Part shown: piece by piece, positions 42,005-48,870 of the stretch
How the letters are laid out: every line of letters begins with the position of its first letter
Position numbering within the stretch: position 1 is the first letter of the stretch
NCBI RefSeq assembly: GCF_015627105.1
Contig: NZ_VTDM01000020.1
Span: 1 to 53,416, forward strand
From: Acinetobacter baretiae
Lineage (GTDB): Bacteria > Pseudomonadota > Gammaproteobacteria > Pseudomonadales > Moraxellaceae
Direction of reading: 5' to 3'
DNA: 53,416 nucleotides
Translations under genes and position numbers: made by a program
The notes under the pieces: model-generated
The model's input: only the letters and a program-made list of their open reading frames with translations
Told to the model about the DNA's origin: nothing
Databases searched by the model: none

Positions 42005-42029
42005 AAGGCCCCTGAATTGGGGCTTTTTT
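42005..42029 (+). terminator. Terminator after major capsid gene
   Basis: GCCCC-TGAATT-GGGGC stem with six T's. Such partial terminators after coat genes tune late gene dosage. Confidence 0.75.
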
Positions 42030-42043
42030 GTTGGGAGTAACAT

Positions 42044-42472
42044 ATGAAAAAGTTATATTTCACAGATGATTTTTCACATGAAAATGTCAAAAAGTTACAA
42101 GATGACGGATGGTTACTGCGTAAAGCTTCAGCTTGTCATGCTTCAGACATCGTGGAAGCATGTGATAAAGTGGGTGGTGATGTGCCAAGCCAATATCAAA
42201 AAATCACAAATGATGGCTTTATCTCACTCGAACAGTTTGATTTAGTGGTCTTAGATTTAGAAAACACCAAAGATCAATTAGCAACAGTCCAACGTGAATA
42301 TATTGCTTTTCAAAACAACATTGATGCAATGTTATCTCGCATTGAAGAACTAAAAAATGTGGATTACAGCACGTTAAAGTTGAATGAACTCAAAGATGTA
42401 CTTAGCCTAAAAGGCATTGAATTTAAATCAGGTGCAACCAAAGATGAACTACTTGCGTTGTTGCAGGGGTAA
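42044..42472 (+). CDS. Hypothetical head protein with C-terminal HeH/LEM-like motif
   Basis: A 142-aa protein. The C-terminal 35 residues (TLKLNELKDVLSLKGIEFKS, then a helix ending LLALLQG) form a helix-extension-helix (HeH/SAP-like) motif often found at the end of phage head-completion proteins. The middle is a coiled coil. It lies between capsid and connector genes, so it is probably a head-tail interface or decoration protein. Confidence 0.65.
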   Translation: MKKLYFTDDFSHENVKKLQDDGWLLRKASACHASDIVEACDKVGGDVPSQYQKITNDGFISLEQFDLVVLDLENTKDQLATVQREYIAFQNNIDAMLSRIEELKNVDYSTLKLNELKDVLSLKGIEFKSGATKDELLALLQG

Positions 42473-42477
42473 TACTT

Positions 42478-42855
42478 ATGAGCTTTATTTCTATTGATGA
42501 TGCAAATAGTCTATTAGGGTCAAGCTTTGCACCTGACAGTGATAAAGCTCGTTTAGTTCTGCTTGCCAATACATGGATGAAAAATCAAATTGGTTTTGTG
42601 CCTAAAGTAATTTCAGACAATCTTAAAGCAGCATCGTGTGAAATCATCAAAGGCATATTGTCTGGCGACTTGTATTCAGGTCAGGCCGAAAAAGTTTTAA
42701 GTAAAACAGTATCTGCACAAACAGGAACCAGCGTTGCCAAAACCTTTGCTGAAAATAGTCGTAAAGTTTCTAAGTTTGAACAAATTGCATTGGCATTGAT
42801 TGATGCAGAGCAGATCAGAAAGCCGATGTTTACTATTTCAATGACAAGGAATTGA
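42478..42855 (+). CDS. Head-tail connector / adaptor protein
   Basis: A 125-aa, mainly helical protein (SIDDANSLLGSSFAPDSDKARLVLLANTWMK). It has the shape of gp6/gp15-like adaptors that bind the portal and are usually encoded at this place. It is followed at once by the head-closure protein. Confidence 0.65.
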   Translation: MSFISIDDANSLLGSSFAPDSDKARLVLLANTWMKNQIGFVPKVISDNLKAASCEIIKGILSGDLYSGQAEKVLSKTVSAQTGTSVAKTFAENSRKVSKFEQIALALIDAEQIRKPMFTISMTRN

Positions 42856-42856
42856 T

Positions 42857-43291
42857 ATGCGTGATGATATTCAGTCAGAACTTGCAGAAGCATTTAATGA
42901 TGATTTAGCTGATGCTGTGCATTCATTTACTTGTGAACGTGTGCAAGGTGGTGAATATAATCCGATTACAGAAACTGTAATGAATGGAAGCACTATTAAT
43001 TATTCAGGTCGTGGAGTGCTGTTTGGTTCATACCAGAAAGACTTGGTTAAACCTGATAATTATCAATCTGATGATGCAAAAGCGACACTTTTACAAAATG
43101 AAGTGACTGCAACACCTGAAATTAATGATATTTGGGTAAAAGCCACTTCACCTACAACATCTGATAGCACAAAAATTACAGCAGATAATGTAACTATAAA
43201 GTTGTGGGGCGAGAATAATCGTTTAAGAGTGATAAGTATAGGTAAAGATCCAACGGATAGCATTTGGGTAATTCAGTTAAGGAAGACTTAA
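42857..43291 (+). CDS. Head closure/stopper-like protein
   Basis: A 144-aa beta-rich protein: TCERVQGGEYNPITETV, YSGRGVLFGSYQKDLVKPDNY, KATLLQNEVTATPEINDIW, SIWVIQLRKT. This is the pattern of small stopper proteins (often labelled 'glutamate 5-kinase' by mistake in phage annotation). It sits between the adaptor and the tail-completion gene, now separated from the latter by an inserted cassette. Confidence 0.65.
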   Translation: MRDDIQSELAEAFNDDLADAVHSFTCERVQGGEYNPITETVMNGSTINYSGRGVLFGSYQKDLVKPDNYQSDDAKATLLQNEVTATPEINDIWVKATSPTTSDSTKITADNVTIKLWGENNRLRVISIGKDPTDSIWVIQLRKT

Positions 43292-43341
43292 TACTGTATA
43301 TTTATACCTATACTTATATCGTTAAATTTGGGGTTCAAGGC

Positions 43342-43983
43342 ATGAGTAAGGTTGATAGAATACAGAACAATTTAGAGTTTTCCGATCCAAGTGAAAAGGA
43401 TAAGTTTAGTCTCTTTTGCGGTATATTGAGGAATAATCACTTTGAAAAAATAGTTGGAGAAAGGTTTACACTCTGCTTTATTGTTAAGCTTTTCCATGCG
43501 TTTAGGTTGGGTGAAAATATAAATGAAATTGTTGGAGAGATAGGGTTTTTAGAGAGTAGTAATAACTTAGGTAGCTCAACAAAACCCCCTTCGCAGTTTA
43601 AAAAGAACCCTCTACAAGGATTGTGGCATAAGCATTATGAGCCATCGAATATTGGATCTATGGCTTTGAATATACAAAATCAAATATCAAAAAATAAAGA
43701 TTTCGATGCAGAGATTTTTGAAATCATTAATAATGAAGCGCTTTCAGTTAATGACAAAATTCAAAAAATGGCTTATTTCTCTGCTACACAACAGTATTTG
43801 GATAGAAAAAACACACATTCTATTACTGGAGAGTGGATTATTTATCATAAACATAATAATGAGAACTATTATTTAGATATAGCAAAACACTCCGATGGAG
43901 ATGAGGTATTAGCTAGTTATATTAAGCACGCTGTACAGGAATTCCCTAGTTTTAAAAATGATCTTCCAATTTTTCAGGAGTAA
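43342..43983 (+). CDS. Unrecognised 213-aa accessory protein inserted in the connector block
   Basis: A 213-aa protein with no likeness to virion proteins. The first half is helical (DKFSLFCGILRNNHFEKIVG, FTLCFIVKLFHAFRLGENIN); the second has the compact block SITGEWIIYHKHNNENYYLD, AKHSDGDEVLASYIKH, which looks like a small alpha/beta domain. ATG 43342 is chosen over an upstream frame start that would overlap the stopper gene. AT-rich DNA with TATACT lies between 43292 and 43341 and may be its own promoter. It probably is an accessory cassette with a role in the lysogen. Confidence 0.6.
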   Translation: MSKVDRIQNNLEFSDPSEKDKFSLFCGILRNNHFEKIVGERFTLCFIVKLFHAFRLGENINEIVGEIGFLESSNNLGSSTKPPSQFKKNPLQGLWHKHYEPSNIGSMALNIQNQISKNKDFDAEIFEIINNEALSVNDKIQKMAYFSATQQYLDRKNTHSITGEWIIYHKHNNENYYLDIAKHSDGDEVLASYIKHAVQEFPSFKNDLPIFQE

Positions 43984-43985
43984 CG

Positions 43986-44405
43986 ATGGGCTGGACAGTA
44001 AATCCAAGTGACTTTTCAAAGATGGTTGAATCTGATCTCACTGAAAGACAACGAGCTATTGCATTGACTGCTTTGACAGGTGTGATTTACCAGTCACCTG
44101 TAGATAAGGGCGTATTTCGTGGCTCTCACAACTTGAGTATTGGACAACCTGATTATAACTACAACCCAAACAATGCCGATAAGACCGGACAAGCCACCAT
44201 CTCGAAAGGTATATCTAAACTTAACGGTCTTGTGCCATTTACCACGGTATATATTCAAACCAATGCACCGCAAGCCATGAAGATCGAATATGGTGGATTC
44301 ACTGAAAAACCCGAAACGCCAAAAACAATCAACGGTTATTCAAAGCAAGCACCAACAGGGCTATACGGTCTTACATTTCAGCTTGTAAAGGAGAAATTTA
44401 GATGA
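43986..44405 (+). CDS. Tail completion protein (HK97 gp10-like)
   Basis: A 139-aa protein with the gp10-type layout: helical start (FSKMVESDLTERQRAIALTA), SPVDKGVFRGSHNLSIG (the usual P-DTG-LR-S motif) and AMKIEYGGFTEKP. It joins head and tail. Its stop overlaps the next gene by 4 bases. Confidence 0.85.
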   Translation: MGWTVNPSDFSKMVESDLTERQRAIALTALTGVIYQSPVDKGVFRGSHNLSIGQPDYNYNPNNADKTGQATISKGISKLNGLVPFTTVYIQTNAPQAMKIEYGGFTEKPETPKTINGYSKQAPTGLYGLTFQLVKEKFR

Positions 44406-44797
44406 TGACACTTACACAGGCTCATATTGCAATGATTAGGCGTGTGAGTCAGTTCACTGGCATAGATCAAAACCGTATTTTATACCCACAAAGCAAACAG
44501 CCATTTGTTGTACCAACAAACGGTTTATGGTGTTCGGTTGATATTTTTGTAGGTCAATCACTAATCAGTGGTATCGCAGATGGCCCACAAACACGCAGAT
44601 TATCCATAATACAAATCACATGTTATGCACGACCAAACACAGGTTTGTTAGAGCTAAACAATTTGGCTGATTCGTGGCTAAATCATCTTGAGTATTACCA
44701 AACAGGACAGCTTGAGTGCCTAAATGGTGAAATCGCACAAAATGAAAATGCCGACTTTGTGATTCGCTACATTCGAGTGCCTTACCGAGTGAACTAA
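44402..44797 (+). CDS. Tail terminator protein (lambda gpU-like)
   Basis: A 131-aa protein which caps the tail tube. It has IRRVSQFTGIDQNRILYPQ, LWCSVDIFVGQSLISGIADG, and a beta-rich end, VIRYIRVPYRV. Size and place (after gp10-like and before the tube gene) fit gpU/DUF4128 terminators. Confidence 0.75.
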   Translation: MMTLTQAHIAMIRRVSQFTGIDQNRILYPQSKQPFVVPTNGLWCSVDIFVGQSLISGIADGPQTRRLSIIQITCYARPNTGLLELNNLADSWLNHLEYYQTGQLECLNGEIAQNENADFVIRYIRVPYRVN

Positions 44798-44809
44798 ATA
44801 GAAATAAAC

Positions 44810-44836
44810 ACTCAGCGCAATTTTGCGCTCAGTCAA
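44810..44836 (+). repeat. 27-base hairpin repeat, copy 2
   Basis: ACTCAGCGCAA-TT-TTGCGCTCAGTCAA, matching 29951-29977 at 24 of 27 bases. The changes leave the GCGCAA/TTGCGC stem intact. Confidence 0.75.
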
Positions 44837-44837
44837 C

Positions 44838-44861
44838 TGACCACCTTTGGGTGGTTTTTTT
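44838..44861 (+). terminator. Terminator before tail-tube gene
   Basis: ACCACC-TTT-GGGTGGT stem and a T-run, followed by ATACCTAACATTTGGAG, very like the junction before the tape measure. Confidence 0.75.
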
Positions 44862-44884
44862 ATACCTAACATTTGGAGAATGCC

Positions 44885-45814
44885 ATGAGCTCAGGTGCTC
44901 GTATTCAACTTTACTATTGTGCCGAAGATGTACCGGGCACCACACCAAGCACACCAGTTTGGAAAACTGTACGTCGTGTGACAGATGGCCTAACTGAAAA
45001 TGTAACGACAGCAACATCGGACAGTGTTGCAGATACACGATTCAAGCAAGGTGGTATGGCCACAGAATCAGAAATTACAGGCGAACTTGAAGTTGAGATG
45101 TCAGTTGGCTTGTTTGATGATTTCTGGTCAGCAGTTGCTATGAATGATTGGTCTGCTGATGTTTTAAATTTTGGTGGTAATGTGCGTAAAACTTTTACTT
45201 TTGTGAAAGTATTTGCAGATATTGGTCAAGTATTTATCTATCGTGGCGTACGCTTCAATCAAGCAACCCTTAGCATTCAAACCACAGGCAAACTGACCAA
45301 TAAGTTTAGTTTGATGGGTACAGATTTTGAGCGTACTACAGTAAACCCTGTAACCAATCCTCAAGCTGTAGGTGATGCAGTCATTGTATCAACAACCAAT
45401 GTGGGTGCATTAACAGTCAATGGTCAAAGCGTGGTTGGGACAGCGTGTTTACAATCTGCTGAATTGACCATTAACAATAACCTTGAAGCAATTCGCTGTA
45501 TTGGTAATCAAAAACTATCTGCTCAAACATATCTTGAAAAGATGGTCGATATTACTTTGAATACATCGTATATGTTTTCTGCTCAATCTGCAGGTTATAT
45601 CGACTACATCAAATCTCGTGCAACTATGCCGGTTAAGTTTGAAATTGCCGATCCAAAAGGCAATAAGTATGCCTTTGACTTCCCACAGCTTGAAGTTGCA
45701 GAAGCAAATCATCCTGATGGTGGTGGTAATGACACCATTACGATCTCAATCAATTACAACCACATCAAAGTGTCGCCAACGATTACACGCACACTTGCTA
45801 AAACAGGGGCTTAA
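44885..45814 (+). CDS. Major tail tube protein
   Basis: A 309-aa protein from ATG 44885 (MSSGARIQLYYCAEDVPGTT), with GGAG upstream. VRRVTDGLTENVTTATSDSV, GELEVEMSVGLFDDFWSAVA, KTFTFVKVF and TGKLTNKFSLMG follow the phage tail tube pattern (TTP of the gp44-like group). The C-terminal part (DPKGNKYAFDFPQLEVAEAN) completes the second barrel. Confidence 0.88.
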   Translation: MSSGARIQLYYCAEDVPGTTPSTPVWKTVRRVTDGLTENVTTATSDSVADTRFKQGGMATESEITGELEVEMSVGLFDDFWSAVAMNDWSADVLNFGGNVRKTFTFVKVFADIGQVFIYRGVRFNQATLSIQTTGKLTNKFSLMGTDFERTTVNPVTNPQAVGDAVIVSTTNVGALTVNGQSVVGTACLQSAELTINNNLEAIRCIGNQKLSAQTYLEKMVDITLNTSYMFSAQSAGYIDYIKSRATMPVKFEIADPKGNKYAFDFPQLEVAEANHPDGGGNDTITISINYNHIKVSPTITRTLAKTGA

Positions 45815-45817
45815 TAG

Positions 45818-46261
45818 ATGTTGATTAAAATTGAGCAACCGCCTAAAGCTGAGTTTTCACAAACATGGGTGGATTATAAAGATGGTGTGCGTTTATTAAT
45901 TGCAAGCTCAAATAAGCCTTCATTTAATCGCACATTAGAACTCAGCAACATGCAGGCTGAACAAGAGCTACAAGGCATGAAGCAAGTAACAGATGATACG
46001 GCAGAAGGCGCAAAGCTTGCTTTTAATCGTGCTATTTCACACTTGTTACTTGGTTGGACAGGGATTGATTCAGAGCCTAATAAGCCGTTTGAATACAGTG
46101 CTAAAAATGCTGAAATTCTATGTACTCAAACTCAAGAATCTTTAGAGATAGCAACATTTGTTGTCAATAAAGCATTTGATCTTGAAAAAGATCGTCAAGC
46201 GAGTTTGGCAGAAGAAGTGGGAAAGTCCTCAAGTACTTCGAGTACAGAAAGTACGGCATAA
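45818..46261 (+). CDS. Tail assembly chaperone, short form (gpG-like)
   Basis: A 147-aa protein. It precedes the tape measure and is the unshifted product of a programmed frameshift pair. The GGGAAAG slippery site is at codons 134-136. It keeps the tape measure soluble during tail assembly, like lambda gpG. Confidence 0.85.
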   Translation: MLIKIEQPPKAEFSQTWVDYKDGVRLLIASSNKPSFNRTLELSNMQAEQELQGMKQVTDDTAEGAKLAFNRAISHLLLGWTGIDSEPNKPFEYSAKNAEILCTQTQESLEIATFVVNKAFDLEKDRQASLAEEVGKSSSTSSTESTA

Positions 46262-46530
46262 CGACTGAACACCAAAGAAAACAACGTGAGGCTTTGGGGC
46301 TTAAAGCGCCTGAGCCAATCAAACCAAGTTTTACCGCATCTTATATTTTAGGTGCGTTTAACATTATTTCTCGCTCACGTCGTTATATCGAAGCGATACC
46401 TCTTGATCTGTCACTGCAAGATATTCAGGCGTACTTTGAAGTATACGGCTGTGATATTGAAATGGTGGTATTTGTAGAGAGTATCTTTGCTTTAGATGAT
46501 AAGTTTTTGAAAGATGAGAGGAGTAAGTAG
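45818..46530 (+). CDS. Tail assembly chaperone, -1 frameshift product (gpG-T-like)
   Basis: The ribosome slips -1 on G-GGA-AAG at 46219-46225 and continues in the next frame through KVLKYFEYRKYGITTEHQRK to the stop at 46530, giving about 237 aa (136 from the first frame plus 101). The second-frame part (KPSFTASYILGAFNIISRSR ... FFEVYGCD-like helices) has no start codon with a ribosome site of its own, since it opens with an internal TTG. The heptamer equals lambda's. The fused form binds the tape measure and recruits tail tube subunits. Confidence 0.88.
46219..46225 (+). promoter_or_regulatory. -1 frameshift slippery site GGGAAAG
   Basis: In the gpG-like frame it reads G GGA AAG, the X XXY YYZ pattern, with both tRNAs able to re-pair after a -1 shift. 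Identical to the lambda G-T site. Confidence 0.9.
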
Positions 46531-46552
46531 CCCTCGATTGAGGGCTTTCTTA
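46529..46552 (+). terminator. Terminator after tail chaperone
   Basis: AGCCCTC-GATT-GAGGGCT stem followed by TTTCTTAT. It also lies at the 3' end of the reverse repressor gene, so it may serve both strands. Confidence 0.65.
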
Positions 46553-47155
46553 TAAAAAGCCCTGTCTTAAAACAACTTTTCCTAAAATAGAGAAAAATTG
46601 ATCTACTGATTCCTGAGCTGTAAGCCTTATTTCAGGAAATTCAACAGCATTATCCGAGACAATCCTTACCCCGCCTAAAGGTAGGTTATATAGACGCTTG
46701 ATCATTAGTAAGCCACCGTGACTTATTAGATATATCGAGCCATCACTAATTGTGGTTTTTGATTCATCTATAAGGAGTTTATCATTGTCAATAATTGTTG
46801 GTGACATAGAGTAGCCAGAAGAAACGTATGCAAAAAGTGTGTTTAAGTGAATATTATTTTCTCTTAAGCAATCTATTGTAGTTGTAAAAAACTTATCATC
46901 AATATTTGTATGTCTATATCCTATCTGAATAAAAGGAATGTGATTTTCAGTAGATTGCAACAAATTAGATAAATCCGTTTTCAAAGCAACGGATAGGCGC
47001 TGAATAGTCTCAGCTCTAGGCTTTGATACTCCGCTCTCATATTTAGATATCAAGGCACGAGTTATCCCTGTCATTTCAGATAATTCTTTCTGACTGACTC
47101 CAATATTTAGACGTGCTTCTCTAAGTGCAACATGTAGGGGTTTTGAATAATTCAT
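46550..47155 (-). CDS. S24-type repressor of the third immunity cassette
   Basis: A 201-aa LexA/CI-like repressor. The helix-turn-helix (SQKELSEMTGITRALISKYE, 21-40) is followed by an S24 domain with Ser116 (YVSSGYSMSPTI) and Lys153 (LLMIKRLY). No clear Ala-Gly cleavage pair is seen before Ser116, so RecA-driven self-cleavage is uncertain. It is reverse-oriented between the tail chaperone and tape measure genes, facing an Arc-like gene and a KilA-N antirepressor. Confidence 0.88.
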   Translation of the reverse strand: MNYSKPLHVALREARLNIGVSQKELSEMTGITRALISKYESGVSKPRAETIQRLSVALKTDLSNLLQSTENHIPFIQIGYRHTNIDDKFFTTTIDCLRENNIHLNTLFAYVSSGYSMSPTIIDNDKLLIDESKTTISDGSIYLISHGGLLMIKRLYNLPLGGVRIVSDNAVEFPEIRLTAQESVDQFFSILGKVVLRQGFL

Positions 47156-47199
47156 AATAAATTACTTGAAATTATCTAATAATATGGTTTAGTATTAAG

Positions 47200-47235
47200 T
47201 TATTCCAAAATAAGTTGGAGTAATTTAGCTAAATT
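47200..47235. promoter_or_regulatory. Palindromic operators of the third immunity cassette
   Basis: In the 92-base gap between the S24 repressor and the Arc-like gene there is AAGTTATTCCAAAATAAGTT (47200-47219), a palindrome with one mismatch per arm, and AATTTAGCTAAATT (47222-47235), a perfect 14-base palindrome. Neither matches the TAAG-N4-CTTA sites of the main switch, so this repressor has its own targets. Confidence 0.5.
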
Positions 47236-47247
47236 TGAGTATAGATT

Positions 47248-47400
47248 ATGCAAGAGAATAATGTAAAGACAACATCTATTCGCATGCCAAAAGACCTCGT
47301 CGATTGGTTGAATGAAAGAGCAAAAGAAAACTATCGCAATTTCTCATTTGAAGTAATCAAAATTCTTGAAGAAAAACGAAAAGAGAGTGCGAAAGCATGA
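47248..47400 (+). CDS. Arc-like ribbon-helix-helix repressor
   Basis: A 50-aa protein, MQENNVKTTSIRMPKDLVDW..., with the Arc fold: a beta strand (TTSIRMP), helix (KDLVDWLNERAKEN), turn, and second helix (NFSFEVIKILEEKRKE). P22 arc likewise precedes ant and damps its synthesis. Its stop overlaps an ATGA, so downstream translation may be coupled. Confidence 0.8.
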   Translation: MQENNVKTTSIRMPKDLVDWLNERAKENYRNFSFEVIKILEEKRKESAKA

Positions 47401-47417
47401 AATTAACAGACAACAAA

Positions 47418-47449
47418 AAAGCTCCTGACTTTGGACGGTACGGAGCTTT
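47418..47449 (+). promoter_or_regulatory. Leader hairpin between Arc-like gene and KilA-N antirepressor
   Basis: AAAGCTCC / GGAGCTTT, an 8-bp stem with a 16-base loop, 32 bases before the antirepressor ATG. In P22 this spot holds the sar antisense RNA target. Confidence 0.55.
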
Positions 47450-47480
47450 GATGAAGTCGCAATCTGTAAGGAAAAACAAC

Positions 47481-48368
47481 ATGTCTAATTTAACACAAAA
47501 CCGAGTCAGCACAAATACTCAACCTTTAGCAATTGGCGACTTTTCAATTCGTCAAGATGAAGATGGACGTTATTGTTTACATGATTTGCATAAGGCAAGT
47601 GGCGGTGCTGAAAAACATCAACCTGCATTCTTTGTTCGCAACAAGCAAACAAAAGATTTGGTAGCTGAGATTGAATCAGAAAACCACTCTGCAAATTTGC
47701 AGAGTGCAATTAAATCAATCAATGGTGGTAAAAATCGAGGTACATACGTTGTTAAAGAAATTGTTTATGCTTACGCAATGTGGATTTCTGCAAAGTTTCA
47801 TTTAACTGTAATTCGTGCTTATGATGCTATGGTTATGCAGTGGCAAATGAACGATAGAAAAAGTATTTCACCTGAACAACAAGCTCTATTACATGAAATT
47901 GTAGACAGACGCTCTAAAGGCGAAAGAAAGATTTATGCTGAAATGTGGTCACGTCATAACCGCCATTTTAAAATTCCACGTTACTCTGAATTATTGGCTA
48001 TTCACTTTGAAGATGCCGTGAAATATTTAGAAGAAATGGTAATTAAAAGTAAAGTGGAACAAGCCCCGAAATTTGAAGAAAATGAAATGTACGAAAAGAT
48101 CAGAAGCTTAATTGAAGCGATTCTGAGTCAAAATGGCATGATGAATGATCTATGGAAAGCTTTAGAGTTAATGTGTCCACGTGATATGAGAGATTATGCT
48201 AGATATATCATTCGATCTAACGAATTAGCAAGGGAAGTCAGCATTGACCTTAATTATCAAACAAAACAAGGGTTGCCTTTGATTGATGGATATTGCCGAA
48301 CCATTAATTTTTCAACAGGTATAAGAATGGGCGTGAATCCTAAATGGTTTAATGCACAGTCTTGGTAA
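47481..48368 (+). CDS. KilA-N antirepressor (third immunity cassette)
   Basis: A 295-aa protein from ATG 47481 (MSNLTQNRVSTNTQPLAIGD), with AAGGA 9 bases upstream. A frame start at 47397 would put the leader hairpin in the coding part. A KilA-N domain (FSIRQDEDGRYCLHDLHKAS ... VVKEIVYAYAMWISAKFHLT) is followed by a helical region that probably binds a repressor. Paired with the Arc-like protein and facing S24 repressor it forms a P22 immI-like unit. A terminator follows. Confidence 0.85.
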   Translation: MSNLTQNRVSTNTQPLAIGDFSIRQDEDGRYCLHDLHKASGGAEKHQPAFFVRNKQTKDLVAEIESENHSANLQSAIKSINGGKNRGTYVVKEIVYAYAMWISAKFHLTVIRAYDAMVMQWQMNDRKSISPEQQALLHEIVDRRSKGERKIYAEMWSRHNRHFKIPRYSELLAIHFEDAVKYLEEMVIKSKVEQAPKFEENEMYEKIRSLIEAILSQNGMMNDLWKALELMCPRDMRDYARYIIRSNELAREVSIDLNYQTKQGLPLIDGYCRTINFSTGIRMGVNPKWFNAQSW

Positions 48369-48387
48369 TTTAAAATTATCTTAACAG

Positions 48388-48410
48388 CCACCCTTTATGG
48401 GTGGTTTTTT
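48388..48410 (+). terminator. Terminator after the third immunity cassette
   Basis: CCACCC-TTTAT-GGGTGG stem with six T's, followed by ATTGCCC. Confidence 0.85.
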
Positions 48411-48471
48411 ATTGCCCAATAAATTATATTTGCTTTAATAATTAGGAGTGAATATGAAAAAAATAATTTTA
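48399..48471 (+). repeat. 73-bp leader repeat, copy 2
   Basis: Matches 37907-37979 except for three bases. It again runs from a terminator arm through the ribosome site into the first codons of an exported-protein gene. Confidence 0.9.
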
Positions 48472-48798
48472 GGGTGTTTAATTTCTCTTACGGTTAGTAG
48501 TGCTTTCGCTGGAACAAAAGTAGACGAGGAACGTATTGATAAATTTTGTAGTGGCATGGCAGACTTTGCCCGTACAATTATGGAATCGCGTCAAACAGAT
48601 GGGAGTATTTCTAATGATATTCACTTTATTAATGACTTTCCCAATATTAGAGATTCGTTAAAAGATTACTATAGAAATATCGTCTATAGTGCATATGCTG
48701 AGCCGAGATGGGAAACAGAGGAAGCGAAGAAAAATGCTGTTAATGAGTTTGCAAATCAGAAGTACTTAAGATGCGTTAAAGTCATGAAAGATGACTAA
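48454..48798 (+). CDS. Small exported protein with duplicated leader
   Basis: A 114-aa protein from ATG 48454, AGGAG upstream. MKKIILGCLISLTVSSAFA is a signal peptide (cut after AFA), and the mature part is helical with two Cys (FCSGMADFARTIMESRQ and KYLRCVKVMK) that may form a disulfide in the periplasm. It shares its leader and first residues with the lipoprotein at 37962 but not the rest. Unknown function; probably an accessory gene active in the lysogen. Confidence 0.65.
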   Translation: MKKIILGCLISLTVSSAFAGTKVDEERIDKFCSGMADFARTIMESRQTDGSISNDIHFINDFPNIRDSLKDYYRNIVYSAYAEPRWETEEAKKNAVNEFANQKYLRCVKVMKDD

Positions 48799-48818
48799 AC
48801 TATATTACATGATTAATA

Positions 48819-48843
48819 AAACCCACCAAACGGTGGGTTTTTT
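48819..48843 (+). terminator. Terminator before tape measure gene
   Basis: AAACCCACC / GGTGGGTTT stem with a 4-base loop and a T-run, followed by ATTGCCTAAAATTTGGAG. Confidence 0.85.
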
Positions 48844-48870
48844 ATTGCCTAAAATTTGGAGATACAACTC

